64,000 nt of DNA from Pseudomonas mosselii (lineage in GTDB: Bacteria; Pseudomonadota; Gammaproteobacteria; Pseudomonadales; Pseudomonadaceae): contig NZ_VAUO01000004.1 in NCBI RefSeq assembly GCF_005796105.1, forward strand, positions 124,001 to 188,000. The letters run 5' to 3'. Positions 58,077 through 64,000 of this stretch are shown here, piece after piece; position 1 is the stretch's first letter, and every line of letters starts with the position of its first letter. The notes beneath the pieces were generated by a model. That model was not told the DNA's origin and made no database searches. It was given only the letters and a program-made list of their open reading frames with translations. The position numbers and the translations under genes are program-made.

Positions 58077-59375
58077 ATGTTCAGACCTTTGCGCCTCGTC
58101 GCCTTGCTTGGCGGCCTGCTCATGGCGGTGGCCGCTTCAGCGCGGGATATCGACGCCGCGAGCTACGGCTATCCGTTGACCAACCCGTTCGAGGCGACCA
58201 TCGCCACGACCCCGCCGGACCAGCGCCCGACGCTGCCCAGCGACGAGGACATCGACCAGGACGACTACAGCCTGAACCTGCGCCCGGAGCGCGAGTTCAC
58301 ACTGCCGGACAACTTCTGGTCAGTGAAGAAATTGCGCTATCGGCTGGCCAAGCAGGATCACGCAGCGCCGCTGATCTTTCTGATTGCCGGCACCGGGGCG
58401 CCCTACTCCAGTTCGATCAACGAATACCTGAAGAAGCTTTTCTACCAGGCCGGTTATCACGTGGTACAGCTGTCCTCTCCGACCAGCTGGGACTTCATGA
58501 GCGCAGCCTCGCGCTTCGCGACCCCTGGGGTGTCGGTGGAGGATGCCAAGGACCTGTACCGGGTCATGCAGGCGGTTCGCGCCCAACACCCGCGCCTGCC
58601 GGTCAGTGAGTACTACTTGGCCGGCTACAGCCTGGGGGCGTTGGATGCCGCATTCGTCAGCCACCTGGACGAAACCCGCCGCAGTTTCAATTTCAAGCGT
58701 GTGCTGTTGCTCAACCCACCGGTGAACCTGTACACCTCGATAAGCAACCTGGACAAGATGGTGCAGACCCGGGTCAAGGGCATCGACAAAAGCACCACGT
58801 TCTACGAGCTGATGCTGGAAAAGCTTACCCGCTACTTCCAGGACAAGGGCTACATCGACCTCAACGAGGCGCTGCTGTACGACTTCCAGAACTCCCGCGA
58901 GCACCTGTCCAACGAGCAGATGGCCATGCTGATCGGCACCTCGTTCCGCTTCTCGGCGGCCGACATCGCTTTCACCTCGGACCTGATCAACCGCCGCGGC
59001 CTGATCATTCCGCCGAAAATGCCGATCACCGAGGGCAGCAGCCTTACGCCATTCTTCAAGCGTGCCCTGCAGTGCGACTTCGACTGCTACCTCACCGAAC
59101 AAGTCATCCCCATGTGGCGCGCGCGTACCGATGGCAACAGCTTGTTGCAGTTGGTGGATCAGGTGAGCCTTTACGCGCTGGAAGACTACCTGCGCGATAG
59201 TCCGAAGATCGCCGTGATGCACAACGCCGACGACGTGATCCTTGGCCCTGGCGACATCGGTTTCCTGCGTCGGGTGTTCGGCGACCGGCTGACCCTCTAC
59301 CCCCATGGTGGCCATTGCGGCAACCTCAACTACCGCGTCAACAGCGACGCCATGCTGGAGTTCTTCCGTGGTTAA
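58077..59375 (+). CDS. Exported alpha/beta hydrolase
   Basis: 432 residues from ATG 58077 with GGGGGA just upstream. Signal peptide FRPLRLVALLGGLLMAVAASA. A nucleophile elbow YLAGYSLGALDAAF (GxSxG) at about residue 190, MHNADDVILGPGD (acid Asp) and YPHGGHCGNLNY near the end (His) give a full catalytic triad. FLIAGTGAPYSSSINEYL is a probable oxyanion strand. Likely a periplasmic esterase or lipase; substrate not known. It overlaps the next gene, mlaA, by 8 bp, so a role in outer-membrane lipid handling is plausible. Confidence 0.8.
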   Translation: MFRPLRLVALLGGLLMAVAASARDIDAASYGYPLTNPFEATIATTPPDQRPTLPSDEDIDQDDYSLNLRPEREFTLPDNFWSVKKLRYRLAKQDHAAPLIFLIAGTGAPYSSSINEYLKKLFYQAGYHVVQLSSPTSWDFMSAASRFATPGVSVEDAKDLYRVMQAVRAQHPRLPVSEYYLAGYSLGALDAAFVSHLDETRRSFNFKRVLLLNPPVNLYTSISNLDKMVQTRVKGIDKSTTFYELMLEKLTRYFQDKGYIDLNEALLYDFQNSREHLSNEQMAMLIGTSFRFSAADIAFTSDLINRRGLIIPPKMPITEGSSLTPFFKRALQCDFDCYLTEQVIPMWRARTDGNSLLQLVDQVSLYALEDYLRDSPKIAVMHNADDVILGPGDIGFLRRVFGDRLTLYPHGGHCGNLNYRVNSDAMLEFFRG

Positions 59376-60183
59376 TCGTCTGCTGCTCGTCACTGCCCTG
59401 CTCGCCTGTGGCCCTGCCTTGGCCGAGGAAGTCGCCCCCCGCGCCAGCGTGGTCGAGAGCGACGCGATTGGCACCTTGTCGGCGGAGCCCGATGGCTTCC
59501 TCGATCCGCTGCGGCAGTTGAAATTCAACCCCGGACTGGACCAGCGCGAGTTCGAGCGCTCGACCCTGGGGGCGCTGAACATCTACGACCCGCTGGAGTC
59601 GATGAACCGGCGTATCTACCACTTCAACTACCGCTTCGATGAGTGGGTGTTCCTGCCGGTGGTCAATGGTTACCGTTACATCACCCCAGGCTTCGTGCGT
59701 ACCGGGGTGACCAACTTCTTCAATAACCTGGGCGATGTGCCGAACTTGTTCAACAGCGTGTTGCAACTCAAGGCCAAGCGGTCGGCCGAGATCACTGCAC
59801 GGTTGATGTTCAATACCATCATCGGCGTGGGCGGGCTGTGGGACCCGGCAACCAAGATGGGGCTGGCGCGCCAGAGCGAGGACTTTGGGCAGACCTTGGG
59901 TTACTACGGGGTGCCGGAGGGACCTTACATCATGCTGCCGATCCTGGGGCCTTCGAACCTGCGCGATACAACCGGGTTGGTGGTGGACTACGCGGGAGAG
60001 CAGGCGGTCAACTATCTGGATATGGCCGATACGGCGAACGATCACCCGGAAATTACCGTGCTCAAGGCGGTGGACAAGCGCTATACGACCAACTTCCGGT
60101 ATGGGCAGACCAACTCGCCGTTTGAGTATGAGAAGGTGCGGTATGTGTATACGCAGGCGCGCAAGTTGCAGATAGCGGAGTGA
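59368..60183 (+). CDS. mlaA: MlaA/VacJ-family outer-membrane lipid asymmetry protein
   Basis: 271 residues from GTG 59368 (GGAG seven bases upstream; overlaps the hydrolase stop). N-terminal LLLVTALLACGPALAEE holds a possible lipobox (LLAC) but also an ALA cleavage site. The core is NIYDPLESMNRRIYHFNYRFDEW, YRYITPGFVRTGVTNFFNNLGDVPN and DFGQTLGYYGVPEGPYIMLPILGPSNLRDT, as in MlaA, which removes phospholipids from the outer leaflet through the Mla pathway. Directly after it begins the large palindromic region. Confidence 0.93.
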   Translation: MVNRLLLVTALLACGPALAEEVAPRASVVESDAIGTLSAEPDGFLDPLRQLKFNPGLDQREFERSTLGALNIYDPLESMNRRIYHFNYRFDEWVFLPVVNGYRYITPGFVRTGVTNFFNNLGDVPNLFNSVLQLKAKRSAEITARLMFNTIIGVGGLWDPATKMGLARQSEDFGQTLGYYGVPEGPYIMLPILGPSNLRDTTGLVVDYAGEQAVNYLDMADTANDHPEITVLKAVDKRYTTNFRYGQTNSPFEYEKVRYVYTQARKLQIAE

Positions 60184-60531
60184 GGGTTTGGGTTGTGGGG
60201 TTGGTTGTGGGTTTGTATTGAAAGATGTAGGCGCATGCTTTGGCTTGGGGGACTTCGAGTCACCTTTCCGCCCTTACGGCGGGTCCCTTTTTGAAGCATC
60301 AAAAAGGAACCAAAAAATGCTCGCTCCATCATCCGGCCCCTGCGCTGCGCGCAGGGGTTCCCTCGCTCCGGCGCCTTTCGGGCCCGAGCGGCCTACGACT
60401 TGCTACGCAAGTCTACATCTCGCGCCTTCGGCTGCGCCGAAGGGTGCTGCGCACCTGGCCCTACAGACGCCTACACTCGGCCTCCTGAAGTCGCAATTGG
60501 CGGCGCCTGGGCTATTGCGCGCTTAGAAGCG

Positions 60532-60567
60532 AGAGCAAGAGCAAGAGCAAGAGCAAGAGCAAGAGCA
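60532..60567. repeat. Tandem hexamer array AGAGCA x6
   Basis: Six exact copies of agagca, followed by gca. It lies left of the inner REP pair and has no mirror copy on the right side, so it breaks the symmetry of the palindrome. Confidence 0.95.
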
Positions 60568-60611
60568 GCAAAATTATTTGTTTGAATTGATTAGGGCGTT
60601 GTTTGCACTTA

Positions 60612-60758
60612 GGTATTCGCGGGCAAGCCCGCTCCCACAGTGCAATGCTTGAAGCTTGAAGCTTGAAGCTTGAAGCTTGAAGCTTGAAGCTTGAAGCTTG
60701 AAGCTTGAAGCTTGAAGACTATGGAACCTTTGTGGGAGCGGGCTTGCCCGCGAATACC
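60612..60758. repeat. Inner REP pair around the heptamer array
   Basis: 28-bp perfect arms (60612-60639 and 60731-60758), core GCGGGCAAGCCCGCTCCCAC. The centre contains the GCTTGAA array. Confidence 0.93.
60647..60716. repeat. Tandem heptamer array GCTTGAA x10
   Basis: Ten exact consecutive copies of gcttgaa (70 bp), sitting at the centre of the palindrome. The words are related to those of the hairpin family at 31588, 35869 and 43691. Exact repeats of this kind are prone to copy-number change. Confidence 0.97.
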
Positions 60759-61151
60759 ATCCAGAGTTCCCACACTTGCAACTAGCGGTTAGCTGCGCAA
60801 GTACAGGCGCCACCCCTAACTTCGCGACTTCAGTAGGCCGAGCGGAGGTGACTGGAGGGCCCAAGGTGCGCAGCACCCTTCGGCGCAGCCGAAGGCGCGA
60901 GATGTAGACTTGCGTAGCAAGTCGTAGGCCGCGCGGGCCCGCAAGTCACCGTAGCGAGGGAACCCCGGAGCGAAGCGCAGGGGCCGAATGAATGGAGCGC
61001 CACGGCTTTGGTTACTTTGGCCACGACCAAAGTAACCCGCCGTAAGGGCGGAAAGGTGACTCAACGTCAACCAAGCTAATGAATGCGCATACACCTATCA
61101 AAACAAACCCAAAACCAAATCCAAATCCAAAATCGAAACTCAACCCCAAAC

Positions 61152-62294
61152 TCAGATCCCAAGAAACTGACACAACTCCCGCTTCTTGGCCAACGCATCA
61201 CGCCGCCCCAACTCAATCAACTCACAGCAATAACTCGCCTCAAACAGCAAGTAACTCAGAACCCCCGCCCCACTGGTCTTGGTAGCACCCGGCCCACGCA
61301 AGAACACCCGTAGCGCAGCCGGCAACTCACGCCGATGCCGCGCCGCAATCTCATCCAGCGGCTGACTAGGCGCCACGACCAAAACCTCGATCGGCGCCAA
61401 ACCCAACCGCCGCGTGTCCAAATGCGCAGGCAGCAGATGGCTCAGGTGATTAAGCCGCTGCAACAGCTCAATGTCATCCTCAAGGCTATCGATGAACGTG
61501 CTGTTGAGCATGTGCCCGCCGATCTGCGCCAGGCTCGGCTGCCGCCCGCTGAACAGCCGCTGCGTGGGCAACGGCGGCGAAGGACGCTGCGGGTTGCCAC
61601 TGACCCCCACCACTAGTACACGGCTCGCCCCAAGGTGCAACGCCGGGCTGATCGGCGCCGACTGGCGCACCGCGCCGTCACCGAAATACTCCTCGCCCAG
61701 CCGCACCGGCGCGAACAACAAGGGAATCGCAGAACTCGCCAGCAAATGCTCGACCGTCAACGCAGTGGGTACGCCAACGCGACGATGGCGCAGCCAGGGC
61801 TCAATACTGTCGCGCCCCTGGTAGAACGTCACCGCCTGGCCAGACTCGTAGCCGAAGGCGGTCACGGCAATGGCTTGCAGCTGGTTCGCCGCCAGCGAGT
61901 GAGCAATACCATCAAGGTTCAGGTGCTCGTGCAACAGGCCGCGCAGCGGGCGACTGTCGAGCAACGCCACTGGCACCTGGCCCCCGAGGCCGAGCAAGCT
62001 ATGCCCGACGAAGCGCGACGCCTGCCGGATGACCCCAGGCCAATCACTGCGCAGTACCAGATGGCTGCGAAAGTTCTGCCAGAACGCCGTCAGGTGCTGC
62101 ACCGACTCGCTGAAACGCGTGGCACCACTGGCAAGCTTGACGGCGTTGATGGCGCCTGCCGAGGTGCCCACGATCACCGGAAAGGGATTCGGCGCGCCTG
62201 GGGGCAGCAGCTCAGCGATACCGGCAAGCACGCCAACCTGATAGGCGGCGCGGGCACCGCCGCCAGAGAGGATCAGGCCGGTGGTTGGGGTCAT
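61152..62294 (-). CDS. Patatin-like phospholipase
   Basis: 380 residues from ATG 62294, with GGAAGGA before it. TGLILSGGGARAAYQVGVL (oxyanion GGGxR), IVGTSAGAINAV (Ser45 in GxSxG) and EYFGDGAVRQ (Asp206 of the dyad in DGA). Cytoplasmic-type patatin hydrolase acting on acyl lipids; the natural substrate is not known. The C-terminal 150 residues are outside the patatin core. A degraded single REP copy follows upstream (about 62322-62356). Confidence 0.9.
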   Translation of the reverse strand: MTPTTGLILSGGGARAAYQVGVLAGIAELLPPGAPNPFPVIVGTSAGAINAVKLASGATRFSESVQHLTAFWQNFRSHLVLRSDWPGVIRQASRFVGHSLLGLGGQVPVALLDSRPLRGLLHEHLNLDGIAHSLAANQLQAIAVTAFGYESGQAVTFYQGRDSIEPWLRHRRVGVPTALTVEHLLASSAIPLLFAPVRLGEEYFGDGAVRQSAPISPALHLGASRVLVVGVSGNPQRPSPPLPTQRLFSGRQPSLAQIGGHMLNSTFIDSLEDDIELLQRLNHLSHLLPAHLDTRRLGLAPIEVLVVAPSQPLDEIAARHRRELPAALRVFLRGPGATKTSGAGVLSYLLFEASYCCELIELGRRDALAKKRELCQFLGI

Positions 62295-62321
62295 GCTTCC
62301 TTCCTGGATCATGGTTGACAG

Positions 62322-62356
62322 GTCCGGCCTCTTCGCGGGTAAACCCACTTTCACAG
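62322..62356. repeat. Single degraded REP copy
   Basis: Sequence ccggcctcttcgcgggtaaaccca followed by ctttcacagg, similar to one arm of the REP pair at 49414 but without a full partner; a partial match (cacccgcgaa) follows at 62372-62383. It lies between the patatin and acyltransferase genes. Confidence 0.7.
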
Positions 62357-62405
62357 GTACAGCATCAGGCTCACCCGCGAACAGGTGGGCCGTGCCATCG
62401 AAACC

Positions 62406-63341
62406 TCAGCGTTTTTTCTTGTCGTACAGCCGTGGCTCACCCTCAGGCCGCGATTTGAACCGCCGGTGCGCCCACAAATACTGCTCAGGACACTCACGCA
62501 ACACACCCTCGACCCACTGATTGATGCGCAGGCAATCGGCTTCTTCGGTCTCGCCGGGGAAGCCCTCGAGCGGCGGATGCACCACCAGACGGTATCCGCT
62601 GCCATCTTCAAGGCGTTTCTGGGTGAACGGGATGACCCGCGCCTTGCCTAGTCGGGCGAACTTGCTGGTAGCGGTGACCGTGGCCGCCGGGATACCGAAC
62701 AGCGGCACGAAAATACTCTGCTTGGTGCCGTAGTCTTGGTCTGGCGCGTACCAGATCGCGCGGCCCTTGCGCAGCAACTTGAGCATGCCCCGCACATCGT
62801 CGCGCTCCACCGCCAACGAATCGAGATTGTGACGCTCGCGGCCACGGCGCTGGATGAAGTCGAACACCGGATTGCCATGCTCGCGGTACATGCCGTCGAT
62901 GGTGTGGACCTGCCCCAACAGCGCCGCGCCGATCTCCAGGGTGGTGAAGTGCACGGCCATCAGGATGGCGCCTTCGCCATCGCGCTGTGCGGCCTGCAGG
63001 TGCTCAAGACCTTCGATGTGCGCCAGACGCGCCAACCGGGCCTTTGGCCACCACCAGCTCATGGCCATCTCGAAGAAGGCGATGCCGGTGGAGGCGAAAT
63101 TTTCCTTGAGCAGACGTTGCCGCTCGTCGCCCGACAGATGCGCAAAACACAGCTCCAGGTTGCGCGCAGCAATACGCCGGCGCTCGCCCGCCAGGCGGTA
63201 CATCACCGCGCCCAGGCCGCGCCCCAGCACCAGCAGCACGCGGTAGGGCAGTTGAGCCACCAGCCACAGCAGGCCCAGGCCGAGCCACAAGGCCCAGAAT
63301 CGTGGGTGGAGGTACAGGGTACGAAAACGCGGGCGTTCCAT
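62406..63341 (-). CDS. LpxL/HtrB-family lipid A acyltransferase
   Basis: 311 residues from ATG 63341. One N-terminal helix ([21 protein letters not shown]), then [22 protein letters not shown] with the HX4E catalytic pair, [46 protein letters not shown] and the C-terminal [17 protein letters not shown]. It adds a secondary acyl chain to lipid A in the inner membrane. It lies next to, and divergent from, minC as in other P. putida-type genomes. Which acyl chain and position is not decided. Confidence 0.93.
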   Translation of the reverse strand: MERPRFRTLYLHPRFWALWLGLGLLWLVAQLPYRVLLVLGRGLGAVMYRLAGERRRIAARNLELCFAHLSGDERQRLLKENFASTGIAFFEMAMSWWWPKARLARLAHIEGLEHLQAAQRDGEGAILMAVHFTTLEIGAALLGQVHTIDGMYREHGNPVFDFIQRRGRERHNLDSLAVERDDVRGMLKLLRKGRAIWYAPDQDYGTKQSIFVPLFGIPAATVTATSKFARLGKARVIPFTQKRLEDGSGYRLVVHPPLEGFPGETEEADCLRINQWVEGVLRECPEQYLWAHRRFKSRPEGEPRLYDKKKR

Positions 63342-63441
63342 TGAAGCTTCCGGCAAGACAAGGGCCGGGCATTCTACATCGGTTGCGGGCAATCGGTCTT
63401 ATCGCTATAAGTCAGGGCACTTTTTTCGCAACAAGCCGTCT

Positions 63442-64000
63442 ATGCAGACCATGAGCCTCAACCAGACACCCGACATCGCCCCCGTGTTCCAGCTCAAGGG
63501 CAGCATGCTTGCCATCACCGTGCTGGAACTCGCGCGTAACGACCTCGAATCCCTCGACCGCCAACTGGCGGCCAAGGTAATCCAGGCGCCGAATTTCTTC
63601 AGCAATACGCCGCTGGTGCTGGCGCTGGACAAGCTACCCGCCGACGAGGGCGCCATCGACCTGCCCGGGCTGATGCGCATCTGCCGCCATCACGGCCTGC
63701 GGACCTTGGCGATCCGCGCCAGCCGCATCGAGGATATCGCCGCCGCGATTGCCATCGACCTGCCGGTACTGCCGCCCTCAGGGGCCCGCGAGCGGCCGCT
63801 CGAACCGGAACCGCAGGCGAAGAAACCCGAACCCACCCCACCACCGCCACCCGCCGAGCCCGAAGTGCGCCCGACGCGCATCATCACCTCGCCGGTGCGC
63901 GGTGGCCAACAGATCTACGCCCAGGGCGGCGACCTGGTGGTGACAGGCTCGGTGAGCCCCGGTGCGGAACTTCTGGCCGACGGCAACATCCATGTGTACG
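63442..64000 (+). CDS. minC: Septum site-determining protein MinC, partial (3' end outside window)
   Basis: 186 codons visible from ATG 63442 (ATG 63451 also possible), open at the right edge. [32 protein letters not shown] and [16 protein letters not shown] are the N-terminal MinC domain that blocks FtsZ. A Pro/Glu-rich linker ([17 protein letters not shown]) is followed by [20 protein letters not shown], the start of the beta-helical C-terminal domain that binds MinD. minD and minE are expected just beyond the window. Confidence 0.95.
   Translation, partial: MQTMSLNQTPDIAPVFQLKGSMLAITVLELARNDLESLDRQLAAKVIQAPNFFSNTPLVLALDKLPADEGAIDLPGLMRICRHHGLRTLAIRASRIEDIAAAIAIDLPVLPPSGARERPLEPEPQAKKPEPTPPPPPAEPEVRPTRIITSPVRGGQQIYAQGGDLVVTGSVSPGAELLADGNIHVY

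Larger units (their letters stand above)
60187..61135. repeat. Large nested palindrome in the mlaA-patatin gap (about 0.95 kb, no gene)
   Basis: The gap 60184-61151 between convergent genes holds no convincing gene. The outer arms (about 60187-60495 and 60831-61135) are inverted copies, diverged but matching over long blocks, for example cctttccgcccttacggcgg (60263-60282) against 61037-61056, and acttgctacgcaagtctaca. Inside lie a hexamer array (60532-60567), a perfect REP pair (60612-60639 / 60731-60758) and a heptamer array (60647-60716). Each arm also contains small perfect hairpins (60286-60307, 61009-61036). Confidence 0.92.

Noticed and set aside
60532..60716. A CRISPR array at the hexamer and heptamer arrays
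   Set aside because: The repeats are 6 and 7 bases, exact and without spacers, and there are no cas genes.
60188..61094. Short open frames inside the nested palindrome (both strands)
   Set aside because: They run through inverted and tandem repeats, mirror each other on both strands and show no protein motif, so they are unlikely to be genes.
60187..61135. A complete insertion sequence
   Set aside because: No transposase reading frame; the long arms are diverged and I could not see a target-site duplication.

Overview
The window is a piece of a Pseudomonas chromosome, most likely the Pseudomonas putida group. I base this on the high GC content, the gene order (minC / serC-pheA-tyrA/aroA-cmk-rpsA-ihfB / wbp genes), the fused tyrA-aroA gene, gyrA with Thr83, the N-acetylglutaminylglutamine (NAGGN) osmolyte operon, UndA, and several REP-type palindromes (GCGGGTTTACCCGC or AGGAGCGGCC cores) between genes. 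No tRNA, rRNA, CRISPR array, phage or transposase gene was seen. The species call rests on recognition, not on a database search.

Layout. (1) About 1-14,880, all on the minus strand: a surface-polysaccharide (O-antigen type) cluster, transcribed leftward from a leader upstream of wbpA. The order is wbpA, wbpB, wbpD, wbpE (UDP-GlcNAc to the diacetamido-glucuronate sugar UDP-GlcNAc3NAcA), a stand-alone cysC (APS kinase), a Wzx-type flippase, a hexapeptide acetyltransferase, a sulfotransferase, a FemAB-like GNAT protein, a polysaccharide deacetylase, a GT2 and a GT4 glycosyltransferase, an OafA-type O-acyltransferase with an SGNH domain, and a second flippase that runs off the left edge. Most neighbours overlap or are separated by a few bases. 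The pairing of cysC with a sulfotransferase suggests a sulfated glycan and is the most interesting coding observation. (2) 15.0-28.7 kb, minus strand, core genes: a beta-CASP metallo-hydrolase, lapA-like, ihfB, rpsA, cmk, tyrA/aroA, pheA, serC, gyrA, mtnA. (3) 28.8-32.4 kb, plus strand: methylthioadenosine deaminase (divergent from mtnA, same salvage route), ubiG, mupP and a YciK-type SDR. (4) 32.5-40.5 kb, minus strand: undA (1-undecene synthase) just downstream of a GGDEF-EAL gene, an MsbA-like ABC exporter, a DsbA/FrnE-like protein, trhO, bolA and a DUF2059 protein.

(5) 40.7-51.0 kb: fumC, a two-domain PPK2 (polyphosphate:AMP phosphotransferase), mnmC, the NAGGN genes (amidotransferase, ngg, M42 peptidase) and yheU. 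(6) 51.0-55.7 kb: a CsrA/RsmI-type regulator, an SDR, a 50-residue DUF3309 protein, actP-yjcH (acetate uptake) and an orphan glycine-betaine binding protein. (7) 55.9-60.2 kb: a membrane-anchored GH17 glucanosyltransferase-like enzyme, a small membrane protein, and an exported alpha/beta hydrolase overlapping mlaA. (8) 60.2-61.13 kb: no gene, but a large nested palindrome with long diverged outer arms, a perfect inner REP pair and a central array of ten GCTTGAA heptamers. (9) 61.1-64 kb: a patatin-like phospholipase, an LpxL/HtrB-family acyltransferase and the 5' part of minC.

The non-coding part is rich in structure. There are at least six REP-type inverted pairs, a family of hairpins built from CAAGCT/TTGCAG words at three intergenic sites (with the related heptamer array at a fourth), and a 138-bp tandem duplication upstream of the GGDEF-EAL gene.
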